Below are positions 6,901 to 14,109 of a DNA stretch of 20,631 nt, piece by piece (within the stretch, counting starts at the first letter, position 1; each line of letters begins with the position of its first letter). The notes under the pieces are model-generated. The model ran no database searches and was not told the origin of the DNA. It was given only the letters and a program-made list of their open reading frames with translations. The position numbers and the translations under genes were made by a program. This stretch comes from Caulobacteraceae bacterium UBA5005 (GTDB lineage Bacteria > Pseudomonadota > Alphaproteobacteria > Caulobacterales > Caulobacteraceae), in the NCBI GenBank assembly GCA_002398405.1, contig DGYN01000073.1, positions 23,927-44,557 on the forward strand, in the 5' to 3' direction.

Positions 6901-9900
6901 GAAGCGGACCACGAACCTGGCCATATAGGCCTTGTAGTTGTCGGACAGATCGCCCGAGGCTTCGAAGGCGAAGTTGGAATAGGCGCCCGCGCCACGCAGG
7001 GCGGCGCGCACCACCACCCGGTGCCTGCTCCGCATCAGGCCGGGCAGGATGAAGGGTTGGTTCGGCGCGCTGATGAACCAGCCCGTGGTGTCCCCTTCGC
7101 CGCCCTCAAGGGCGCTGCGGTAGGCGACGCGCAGTTCCGGACCCCAGCGGAAGGACCTGCCGAACTGGGCGCCCAGCAGAATGCCCGCCTCGGCCGCGAT
7201 CTCATAGGTTTCGCGCCGGGAAACGCCCAGGTTCACGCCCGCGCCGCCGCCGGTCTCCACATAGCCGCCTTCACGCAGGTAGACCGCGTCCAGCACTGCG
7301 TCGTGTTTGATGTAGAGATTGCCGGCGGTCCATTCGTAGGTAACGCCCGCGCGGCCGCCGAGCAGGGCGCCGCTCCATTCGGCGCTGGCCTGCCGGACCA
7401 GGTTCTGGACGCCGAGCGCGTTCTGGTCGACGATCCGCCGATCACTGTCGTACCAAGCGTAGCCGCCAGACGCGCTGGCGTCGATGATCATGCCGCCTTC
7501 CTGGCCCCGCCAGTAGACGCCGGACATCAACACCGAGCCGGTCAGCAGAGAACCCAGGAACCGGTTAGCGTTGCGGATCTCGGACGAGACGAACGAGCCG
7601 GAGAAGCCGTAAACCGTATTGTTTGCCAGGGGTTTTTCAAAGCCCGCGGCGACGCCGAAGCCGCCGGTCTGGTATTCGATGTCGTTGACGCTTTCGAACT
7701 TGGTGCCGACGCCCACTTCCTGCAGCCAGGACCTGGGCTCGCCGGGCGTCATGTTCTTCGCCTCTTCGGCCTGGGCCTGGTAGACGGCGCGCACGCCATT
7801 GGCGAGGGCGTTGAACGGGCCGCCCGAATAGTCGGGCAGGAACTGGTCGAACAGGTCGCCGAACTCGCCGGCGTTGCGCTTTGCGAACACGGCGCGGGCG
7901 ACGCCCGGATCAGCGTCGAAAGCCGCGTAGAAGGCGTCGAAGGCGTCGGCGCGGCCGCCGCGCAGGCCAAGCTCCCGGGCGGTGCGGGGGCGGGCGTCAA
8001 CGAAGATGCTGTTACCACGGACGTTCGCCGTGCCGGTGAACAGGAAGGGCAGCTCGGCGGCGATATCTGTGTTGACGCCCCTGTTGATCAGGTTGCCGGC
8101 GCGCAGGATTTCAAAGGTGCGCCGGCCTGGCAGCTTGGAGATGAATTCGACGTCGATGGCGGAACCCGCCTCCAGAGTCGCATCGCCCGCCACGTTCAGG
8201 AAGGTAATGTTGCCATCCGGGTTGCGGGGGTCGGCGGTGAAGGTCACCGCGGCGGTGCTCTTGACGTCCAGCGTCTCCAGCCGCACGGGACGCGTATTGG
8301 TCAGGGTCAGATTGCCCCCCACCGACATGTTGAGCTTGCCCGCGGACTTGCGCAGGTCGGTGCGGGACGTCGTTCCCGCCGCCAGGGTGAAGACATCGTC
8401 GCCGCCGCCGAAATCGATCGCCCCGCGGTTCGAGCCGGCATTGAAGGTCAGGACGTCGTTCGCGGCGCCGGCCCCCAACAGGATATCGCCAACGATGCTC
8501 GGCGAGTTTCCGTTCGCCGTCTGGGTAAACGTGACCCCGCTGGTGTTGGCGAGCAGGTCGAAGGCCACCCGGGGCCCCTTTGGCGCGACATCGATATCGC
8601 CGGTGGTGATCTCCGCCGAAACCGTCCCGAGGTTGGTGATGGAGGACAGGGTGCCCGACTGATCGTTGACCGCGTAGACGGCGGCCGTCCCGCCGGTGAC
8701 GCCAGCCTTGATCGTGCCGTTGTTGATCAGTTGCGGGACCTGGGCGCCGGGGGCGATGAGAACCGCCCGGGCGAGGGGCCCGCCGTTGGCGCCCAACTGG
8801 TCGACCCCGGCGCTGATGGTGCCTGTGTCGACAAGCAGGAGCGGGGTCTTGGTTCCGTGGCCGATGAGGAGGCCCAGCGCATCACCCCTGTTGGCCGCGG
8901 CGTTGACCTGGCCGCTGATGCGTACGCCCCCGGCGATATCGAGGGTTCCGCCGGTGACGCCGAGCATCGCGCCGGTGGCGTTGACGCCATTATAGACCCC
9001 GCTGCCGATCACCTGGCCGCCGATTTCGATGCCGAACCCCGAGCCCAGGCCTGAGCCGTCGGGAATTCCGCCGATGGTCAGCTTCCTGTCCGCGGCGCCG
9101 ATCAGCAAGGCCGGGGCCGAGCCGAAGGCGCTCACGACACCCCTGGTTTCGTCGCTGTCCGGAATGCCGTCGCCGTCCTCGTCGTTGTTCGACGCATCGC
9201 GGTCCTCCGGCGGGGCGTTGATCATCAGGCCCTTGTTGAGGTCGGCGGTGATCTTGAGGGCCGATCCGCCGATCAACAGGTCGTCTGCGTCGAGGAACTC
9301 AATTCGCGTCGGCAGATTCAGGCGGTCGGTGTAGCGAAAACCCGTCGCGGTGATCGCGCCATCGATCTTGACAAGGCCCGTGACCGGCCCTTCCAGGGCG
9401 ACGCCAACGGCGCCCTGACCCTGGGCGTTGATCGTGCCGCCTATGTCGAGCTTGCCGTCGACGGGGCCTCCCATCCGGAAGCCGTAACCGTCGGTGCCGC
9501 CGGTGGCGATAAGGCCGTTGAGGGTGATGTTGCCGACGATGCCCGTATCGAAATAGATGCCGGCCGAGCCTCCGGTGCCTTCCACGGTGATAATGCTGCC
9601 GGCTGCGGTGCCGAGATCCCCGATATAGGAACCGGTCCCAGTGACCCTGATCCCAAAGCGCCGGACCCCGGTCGCCGCGAAGGGCCCGTCGCCGTCCCCA
9701 TCCCGGTCATTGTCCGGATTGGCGCCCACGTCGTCGGCGTTGATGTTGTTGTTGATGACGATAGTGGTCTTGCGGCCCGTCGTCGGGACAGCGACCAGGA
9801 CGCCGGTGCCGCTGCTGGAATTGCGGACGTTGATCGGACCGTTGGTGGTCAGGATATTGTCGCTGTCAATCGTCACCGCCGCCCCGTCGGACACGGTCAC

Positions 9901-10047
9901 CGAGCCGGTGCTGGTGATCTCCACATCGGCCGCGGTCGAGGTCGCGACAGGGGTCGTTCTGGCGGTCGAGATGGTGGTCTGGGCATAGACGCCGGTCGCA
10001 GCGAAGCAGAGCGGCGCAAAGGCGGCGGCCGCGAACAAGCGCTTCAT
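6892..10047 (-). CDS. Autotransporter with beta-helix-like passenger and C-terminal beta-barrel
   Basis: This is a 1051-aa type V secreted protein. A signal peptide (MKRLFAAAAFAPLCFAATGVYA, about 22 residues) is followed by a long Gly/Thr/Asn-rich passenger with short repeated strands such as ITSTGSVTVSDGAAV and IDFGGGDDVFTLAAG, as expected for a parallel beta-helix. Roughly the last 280 residues, from SWLQEVGVGTKF onward, form a 12-strand-type autotransporter barrel ending in RFVVRFLF with a terminal Phe, the outer-membrane assembly signal. The passenger has two acidic calcium-loop-like inserts: DNDRDGDGDG (about residue 112-121) and NNDEDGDGIPDSDE (about 287-300). ATG 10047 is preferred: it starts the signal peptide and has GGGGA five bases upstream; a TTG at 10065 is less likely. 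The passenger's activity (adhesin or enzyme) is not evident. Confidence 0.9.
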   Translation of the reverse strand: MKRLFAAAAFAPLCFAATGVYAQTTISTARTTPVATSTAADVEITSTGSVTVSDGAAVTIDSDNILTTNGPINVRNSSSGTGVLVAVPTTGRKTTIVINNNINADDVGANPDNDRDGDGDGPFAATGVRRFGIRVTGTGSYIGDLGTAAGSIITVEGTGGSAGIYFDTGIVGNITLNGLIATGGTDGYGFRMGGPVDGKLDIGGTINAQGQGAVGVALEGPVTGLVKIDGAITATGFRYTDRLNLPTRIEFLDADDLLIGGSALKITADLNKGLMINAPPEDRDASNNDEDGDGIPDSDETRGVVSAFGSAPALLIGAADRKLTIGGIPDGSGLGSGFGIEIGGQVIGSGVYNGVNATGAMLGVTGGTLDIAGGVRISGQVNAAANRGDALGLLIGHGTKTPLLLVDTGTISAGVDQLGANGGPLARAVLIAPGAQVPQLINNGTIKAGVTGGTAAVYAVNDQSGTLSSITNLGTVSAEITTGDIDVAPKGPRVAFDLLANTSGVTFTQTANGNSPSIVGDILLGAGAANDVLTFNAGSNRGAIDFGGGDDVFTLAAGTTSRTDLRKSAGKLNMSVGGNLTLTNTRPVRLETLDVKSTAAVTFTADPRNPDGNITFLNVAGDATLEAGSAIDVEFISKLPGRRTFEILRAGNLINRGVNTDIAAELPFLFTGTANVRGNSIFVDARPRTARELGLRGGRADAFDAFYAAFDADPGVARAVFAKRNAGEFGDLFDQFLPDYSGGPFNALANGVRAVYQAQAEEAKNMTPGEPRSWLQEVGVGTKFESVNDIEYQTGGFGVAAGFEKPLANNTVYGFSGSFVSSEIRNANRFLGSLLTGSVLMSGVYWRGQEGGMIIDASASGGYAWYDSDRRIVDQNALGVQNLVRQASAEWSGALLGGRAGVTYEWTAGNLYIKHDAVLDAVYLREGGYVETGGGAGVNLGVSRRETYEIAAEAGILLGAQFGRSFRWGPELRVAYRSALEGGEGDTTGWFISAPNQPFILPGLMRSRHRVVVRAALRGAGAYSNFAFEASGDLSDNYKAYMARFVVRFLF

Positions 10048-10155
10048 CGAAATCCCCAAAACCAAAACGCGCCTTCTCCCCGGCGTACCAGGCTTTCCGG
10101 CCTAGGCGGCAGATAAGGCGAAATAACGTCGAACCGGCTGCAATGCCAGCGCTAT

Positions 10156-10500
10156 CTACCCTGCTATGGCGTCGGCGCCACGCTCACCGGTGCGGATCCG
10201 CAGGGCTTCTTCCAGATCGACCACAAAGACCTTGCCGTCGCCGATCTTCCCGGTGTTGGCGGTGCGCGAGATCGCATCGATCACCCCGTCCACCAGATCG
10301 GAGGGAACGGCGATCTCGAGCTTGACCTTGGGAAGCAGCTTCACCTCGTACTCCGCGCCCCGATAAACCTCCGTCTTGCCCTTCTGGCGGCCGTAGCCGC
10401 GCACTTCGGTGACGGTCAGACCCGAGGCGCCAGCCTCGGTCACCGCCTCGAGAACGGCGTCGAGCCGGCTTGGCTTGATGATAGCCGTGATCATCTTCAT
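10156..10500 (-). CDS. PII-family nitrogen regulator (GlnB/GlnK type)
   Basis: This 114-aa trimeric signal protein reads 2-oxoglutarate and ATP/ADP. The whole family pattern is present: N-terminal ITAIIKPSRLDAV, the T-loop YGRQKGKTEVYRGAEYEV with the uridylylation tyrosine at exactly position 51, the B-loop TGKIGDGKVFV, and C-terminal RIRTGERG. ATG 10500 gives this standard numbering and has GAGGG nine bases upstream. An in-frame ATG at 10530 would add ten atypical residues. It is not next to glnA or amtB, so GlnB and GlnK cannot be separated by context, and the residues I can compare are mixed. It follows the methyltransferase gene by 84 bases and may be transcribed separately. Confidence 0.93.
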   Translation of the reverse strand: MKMITAIIKPSRLDAVLEAVTEAGASGLTVTEVRGYGRQKGKTEVYRGAEYEVKLLPKVKLEIAVPSDLVDGVIDAISRTANTGKIGDGKVFVVDLEEALRIRTGERGADAIAG

Positions 10501-10532
10501 CGCAGGCGCCCTCTTGAGAGTCTTTGGCATTT

Positions 10533-10569
10533 ACGGCCGATTTTCGCGGCCGTCCAAGTCTCGCGAGAC
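10533..10569. repeat. Two inverted repeats upstream of the PII gene
   Basis: ACGGCCG (10533-10539) and CGGCCGT (10547-10553) form a perfect 7-bp hairpin around the 7-base loop ATTTTCG. Next to it GTCTCGCGAGAC (10558-10569) is a perfect 12-base palindrome. Both lie in the 84-base gap between the methyltransferase stop and the PII start. Neither is followed by a T-run on the minus strand. They could be operators for PII transcription or a stalled-read hairpin; the role is unknown. Confidence 0.45.
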
Positions 10570-10584
10570 CCTGGCGAGCGGAAT

Positions 10585-11337
10585 CTAAGCCCAAGGCGCC
10601 CCAGATTTCGGCAATTTCGCCGCGGGCTGAGGGGCAAGCGACGCGGGAACGAACACCCGGGCGGGCGCCGTCAGGCCCTTGGGCCGCACGGCGAAGGTCT
10701 GTTTCACCGCCTCGAGCAGGATCACCCCCGATAGCATCGGCCAGGCGATCGAACCGGCCTGCTCGAAGCCCTCTGCCCACCGGGCCGCCCAAGCCCAGGG
10801 CGGGGCGTAAAGGGCCCGCGACCAGGCGACCGGCTCCAGCTCGGCTTCGCGCACCAGGGCTTCCAGCTGGCCGCGGGTATAGGGCCGGCCATGGCCAAAG
10901 GGCGTGCCGTCCGCGTTGGACCAGGGCCCCCGGCGGTTGGCGGCCACCACAATCACACGTCCCGCGGGGGCCAGGACCCGCCAGACTTCCTGCAAAAGCG
11001 CCAGAGGATCAGCGCTTTCCTCAAGGGCGTGGACCAGGAGGATCCGGTCGAAGAGGGCGTTCTGGAACGGCAAGGCCGCCTCATGGCTGAGGCACGAGGC
11101 GCTGGCTCCCTCAACCGGCCAGACTTCAACTCCCTGCGAGGCCGGCATGGCCGCCACGCACCGCCGGGCGTGGGCCCTAAAGCTTTCTAGATAGGGGGTG
11201 GCGTAGCCCAGGCCCAGGACATCCACGCCCTTGGCGTCGCCCCAGGCTTCCCGAGTCTTGGCCGCGATCATGGTCCGCGCGGCCGCGCCCAGCCGGCCAG
11301 CGTAAAACTCGCGCAAGTTTAGAACGTCACGGCGCAT
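10585..11337 (-). CDS. Class I SAM-dependent methyltransferase-like protein
   Basis: This is a 250-aa protein of the gloB-linked methyltransferase group common in alphaproteobacteria. It opens with MRRDVLNLREFYAGRLG. The SAM-loop strand VDVLGLGYATPYLE is looser than the usual ExGxGxG. The later segment FDRILLVHALEESADPLALLQEVWRVLAPAGRVIVVAANRRGPW is a typical methyltransferase 'post-I' block (key residues F-D, H-A-L-E, L-x-P-x-G). A C-terminal tail of about 60 residues is specific to the group. The substrate is unknown. It is divergent from gloB with 23 bases between starts, has no ribosome-binding site, and may be leaderless. Pairing with gloB suggests shared regulation but does not prove shared function. 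Confidence 0.8.
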   Translation of the reverse strand: MRRDVLNLREFYAGRLGAAARTMIAAKTREAWGDAKGVDVLGLGYATPYLESFRAHARRCVAAMPASQGVEVWPVEGASASCLSHEAALPFQNALFDRILLVHALEESADPLALLQEVWRVLAPAGRVIVVAANRRGPWSNADGTPFGHGRPYTRGQLEALVREAELEPVAWSRALYAPPWAWAARWAEGFEQAGSIAWPMLSGVILLEAVKQTFAVRPKGLTAPARVFVPASLAPQPAAKLPKSGAPWA

Positions 11338-11344
11338 GGCGATG

Positions 11345-11351
11345 CTATAAG
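11345..11351. promoter_or_regulatory. Shared divergent -10 region between methyltransferase gene and gloB
   Basis: The 23-base gap contains TATAAG (11346-11351, plus strand). Its overlapping complement reads TATAGC (11350-11345, minus strand). Used as -10 elements, they place transcription starts at or within about three bases of both ATGs. No Shine-Dalgarno sequence is present for either gene, which fits leaderless transcripts. No good -35 is visible for gloB. Confidence 0.4.
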
Positions 11352-11360
11352 TTATTCGTC

Positions 11361-12110
11361 ATGTCCCTCACAGTCCGCCAATTTCCTTGCCTGTCCGACA
11401 ATTACGGCTTTCTCATCCGCGATGAGGAGACGGGCCTGACCGCGACGATCGACACCCCTGACGCCGACGCCATTCTGGGCGAGCTCGCCGCATCGGGCTG
11501 GGGGCGGCTTGATTTCATCCTCAACACCCATTGGCATCCGGACCACGCGGGCGGCAACGCCAGGATTGTGGAGGCTACCGGCGCCAAGACCATCGGGCCC
11601 CAGGAGGTGATCCGTCTGGCGCCCCTCGACCGCGTGGTGGAAGGCGGCGATGTGGTGGATCTGGGCGCGACGCGCTTCAAGGTCATCGATGTCGGTGGCC
11701 ATACCCTTGGCCATATCGCCTTTCATGACGCAGCCGGCCGCATCGCTTTTGTCGGCGACGCCATCTTCGCGTTGGGCTGCGGGCGGCTGTTCGAAGGCAC
11801 GGCTGAGCAGATGTGGAACAGTCTTACACGCCTGGCGGCGTTGCCGGCGGAGACCACCGTCTATTGCGCCCACGAATATACCGCCTCCAACGCGCGCTTC
11901 GCTCTCTCGGTCGATGACGATCCGGATCTTAGGGCGCGCGCCGCCGAGATTTTCGCGATGCGCGAAAAGGGAATTCCTACGGTCCCGACCACCATTGGGG
12001 CCGAGAAAGCGACCAACCCCTTTCTGCGCGCGCCCCTGCTGCGGCCGGACCTTCCCCCCGCCAAGGCCTTCGCCGAAATTCGCGCCGCCAAGGACGTATT
12101 CAAGGGATGA
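11361..12110 (+). CDS. gloB: Hydroxyacylglutathione hydrolase (glyoxalase II)
   Basis: This 249-aa binuclear metal hydrolase cleaves S-D-lactoylglutathione to D-lactate and glutathione, the second step of methylglyoxal detoxification. The metallo-beta-lactamase motif THWHPDHAGG supplies His57, His59, Asp61 and His62. Other metal ligands are His114 in GGHTLGH, Asp133 in FVGDAIF and His171 in YCAHEYT. The family's C-terminal domain follows, with NPFLRAP. Length is typical. The start is fixed by MSLTVRQFPCLSDNYGFLI; it has no Shine-Dalgarno sequence. The stop overlaps the next gene's ATG by four bases. With ggt in the same window there are two glutathione-related enzymes, though far apart. Confidence 0.95.
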   Translation: MSLTVRQFPCLSDNYGFLIRDEETGLTATIDTPDADAILGELAASGWGRLDFILNTHWHPDHAGGNARIVEATGAKTIGPQEVIRLAPLDRVVEGGDVVDLGATRFKVIDVGGHTLGHIAFHDAAGRIAFVGDAIFALGCGRLFEGTAEQMWNSLTRLAALPAETTVYCAHEYTASNARFALSVDDDPDLRARAAEIFAMREKGIPTVPTTIGAEKATNPFLRAPLLRPDLPPAKAFAEIRAAKDVFKG

Positions 12111-12529
12111 CGGCCGAAGACGTCATCGCCCTTCTCGGCCTGACGCCCCATCCGGAGGGCGGATTTTTCCGCGAGACCTTTCGCGACGCCTGGAAGGCCG
12201 ACGGCCGCTCGGCGTCTACGGCGATCTACTATCTGCTGCCCGCAGGCCAGCGTTCGCATTGGCACCGGATCGATGCGGCCGAGACATGGCACTTCTACGC
12301 CGGCGCGCCCCTGGCGCTTTCGACCTCTGCCGATGGCAAGGAAAGCGTGACGGTGACCCTGGGAGCGGATCTTGCGGGTGGTGAACGTCCGCAGCACGTC
12401 GTGCCGCGCGGGGTCTGGCAATCGGGGCAAAGCCTGGGCGATTGGACGCTGATCGGCTGCACCGTGGCGCCGGCCTTCAGGTTCGAGGGGTTCGAGATCG
12501 CGCCCGACGGCTGGGAGCCGGGCGGCTAA
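12107..12529 (+). CDS. DUF985-type cupin protein
   Basis: This is a 140-aa single-domain cupin. The DUF985 (cupin_5) pattern is visible: TPHPEGGFFRETFRD near the N-terminus, AIYYLLPAGQRSHWHRIDAAETWHFYAGAPL through the first metal-side motif (key residues H-W-H, D, E-x-W-H), and GCTVAPAFRFEGFE at the end. The activity is unknown for most members. It overlaps gloB by four bases (ATGA, 12107-12110), so both proteins are likely made from one transcript. It ends in a four-base convergent overlap (CTAA) with the gene on the other strand. Confidence 0.85.
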   Translation: MTAEDVIALLGLTPHPEGGFFRETFRDAWKADGRSASTAIYYLLPAGQRSHWHRIDAAETWHFYAGAPLALSTSADGKESVTVTLGADLAGGERPQHVVPRGVWQSGQSLGDWTLIGCTVAPAFRFEGFEIAPDGWEPGG

Positions 12530-13308
12530 CGCGCCAGCGCCCGGGCGATCTTTTCCGAGGATGGCCGCCCCGCCAGGCCCTTGGCCGGAACGATGATGAT
12601 TTCCAGGGTATGGCCGGTGACGCGGACCGCGGGGCCCGCCCCCTCGTCCTTCACCAATACCGTGTCGATATGCTCCATCCGCTCGCGCAGGCGTTGGCGC
12701 TGGGCGTTCTTGCGGAAGGCTTGCTCGGCAAGGGTCAGGGCGTCGGCCACCAGGGCGGACGGCGTCTTGGGATCGAGGTCGCCGATGACCGCGACCTGAC
12801 GGCGCATGCCCATCTGGCGGGTGATCCGGCTGGAGACCGACCGCATCCAGAAGCCGAGGTCAAAGTCGGGCCGAAAATCGTCCAGCCGGTTGGGCGCGGC
12901 CATGGCGACGAAGGCGACCGGCATCCCCTGCGGCCGTTCGGCGGTGAACAGGGTCATGCCGCCCAGGCCGGAGACCCGCAGGACAGGCTCGCCCACGTCG
13001 TTGACATAGAGGGCGCCGCCCATGGGTGCGGGCTGGCGGGCCAGGGCGATGATTTCTCGGGCGCCTTCGAACCGGACGCTGGGGCCGGTGCGGTCAAAGG
13101 TGAAGGCGACGTTCTCGGCCTGGTAGCGGGCAGCCACTGGCGCCTGCGCCCCCGGGCCTTGGCTGCGGAGACTCAGCATGTCGCCCAGGGGTGACCCCAC
13201 GGGCGTCCCTTGGGGCGTCCCGCGCGCCGGGCCTTGAGCAAACGCGGGCAAGGGATACCCTGCCAGCAGCGCCCCCACGGCCGCCAGAGTGAACGAACGA
13301 CGCTCCAT
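12526..13308 (-). CDS. Exported protein of unknown function with Tat-like signal
   Basis: This is a 260-aa protein I do not firmly recognise; it may belong to a Caulobacterales-type DUF (DUF4908 comes to mind, unverified). The N-terminus MERRSFTLAAVGALLAG ending near PAFAQG is a signal peptide with RRSF, a partial twin-arginine motif. The mature part is alpha/beta with no cysteine or catalytic motif I can name; the second half has an Arg-rich helix (KNAQRQRLRERMEHID). ATG 13308 is preceded by GAGGAA directly upstream. The open frame extends back to 13788, but that part is only the shadow of phaB. It starts 47 bases after phaB on the same strand, so it could be part of the phaAB transcript. 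Confidence 0.75.
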   Translation of the reverse strand: MERRSFTLAAVGALLAGYPLPAFAQGPARGTPQGTPVGSPLGDMLSLRSQGPGAQAPVAARYQAENVAFTFDRTGPSVRFEGAREIIALARQPAPMGGALYVNDVGEPVLRVSGLGGMTLFTAERPQGMPVAFVAMAAPNRLDDFRPDFDLGFWMRSVSSRITRQMGMRRQVAVIGDLDPKTPSALVADALTLAEQAFRKNAQRQRLRERMEHIDTVLVKDEGAGPAVRVTGHTLEIIIVPAKGLAGRPSSEKIARALAR

Positions 13309-13322
13309 TTCCTCGCACTGCA

Positions 13323-13334
13323 CCCCGATCGGGG
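13323..13334. repeat. 12-base palindrome between phaB and the exported-protein gene
   Basis: CCCCGATCGGGG is a perfect palindrome. It lies 14 bases before the ATG of the downstream minus-strand gene and after the phaB stop. It could be a protein-binding site or a processing hairpin. On the plus strand it is followed by CCGTTTTT, but no plus-strand gene ends there. Confidence 0.5.
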
Positions 13335-13355
13335 CCGTTTTTGGACGTGATTCTC

Positions 13356-14081
13356 CTAACCAGCGATGTATTGGCCGCCGTTCATGGTCAAGGTCGCTCC
13401 GGTAATGAAACCAGCGTCGTCGCGCGCCAAAAATGCAACACCGGCGGCGATCTCCTCCGGCTGACCCAGCCGGCCGACCGGAATGGCGGCGATGATCCCC
13501 GCCAGCACCTGCTCCGGGACGGCCTGAACCATTTCGGTATCCACATAACCGGGGGCTATGCAGTTGACCGTAATGCCTTTTTTGGCGCTTTCCTGGGCCA
13601 GAGCCTTGGTAAACCCAATCAGGCCCGCCTTGGCGGCGGAATAGTTGGTCTGGCCCATCTGGCCCTTCTGGCCGTTGATCGAGCTGATATTGATGACCCG
13701 GCCCCAGTTGCGCTCGCGCATCCCCTCGATGACCTGGCGGGTCATGTTGAAGGCCGAGTTCATATTGACGCTGACCACCTCGCCCCACTGGTCGGGAGTC
13801 ATCTTGTGGAAGACGCCGTCGCGGGTGATGCCGGCGTTGTTGACCAGGATTTCGATAGGGCCCAGCTCGTCCTCGACCTCTTTGCAGGCCCGGGCGCAGT
13901 CCTCGAAGGAGCCGACGTTGCCCTTGACGATCATGCAGCCGAGTTCGACAGCTGTCGCGGCGGCGGCTTCGTCGTTGCCGGAATAGCCTGCGGCCACCTT
14001 GTAGCCATCGGCGCTTAGCCTCGCGGTGATGGCCTTGCCGATGCCGCGGGTGCCGCCCGTGACCAGCGCAACTCTCGTCAT
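13356..14081 (-). CDS. phaB: Acetoacetyl-CoA reductase
   Basis: This 241-aa short-chain dehydrogenase reduces acetoacetyl-CoA to (R)-3-hydroxybutyryl-CoA with NADPH, the monomer for polyhydroxybutyrate. The cofactor loop is TGGTRGIG and the fold motif is NNAGIT. The catalytic set is Ser134, Tyr147 and Lys151 in SSINGQKGQMGQTNYSAAK, a stretch characteristic of PhaB. The C-terminal MNGGQYIAG is also typical. ATG 14081 is chosen because it begins MTRVALVTGG and has AAAGAG about seven bases upstream; the open frame to 14153 overlaps phaA and has no support. It follows phaA by 28 bases on the same strand. No phaC synthase is in the window. Confidence 0.95.
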   Translation of the reverse strand: MTRVALVTGGTRGIGKAITARLSADGYKVAAGYSGNDEAAAATAVELGCMIVKGNVGSFEDCARACKEVEDELGPIEILVNNAGITRDGVFHKMTPDQWGEVVSVNMNSAFNMTRQVIEGMRERNWGRVINISSINGQKGQMGQTNYSAAKAGLIGFTKALAQESAKKGITVNCIAPGYVDTEMVQAVPEQVLAGIIAAIPVGRLGQPEEIAAGVAFLARDDAGFITGATLTMNGGQYIAG

Positions 14082-14109
14082 ATCGATCTCTTTTCCCGTT
14101 GTGTTTCTT

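Noticed and set aside
7021..9054. 677-codon plus-strand open frame opposite the autotransporter
   Set aside because: Low-complexity antisense shadow; the minus-strand product has a signal peptide, barrel and terminal Phe.
13323..13341. Intrinsic terminator on the plus strand (CCCCGATCGGGG then T-run)
   Set aside because: The stem is only four pairs with a four-base loop and no plus-strand gene ends nearby; both flanking genes read the other way.
13309..13788. N-terminal extension of the 12526-13308 gene by 160 codons
   Set aside because: The extension lies opposite no new sequence but within phaB in another frame, is Gly/Arg/Gln-rich, and would bury the clear signal peptide and its ribosome-binding site at 13308.
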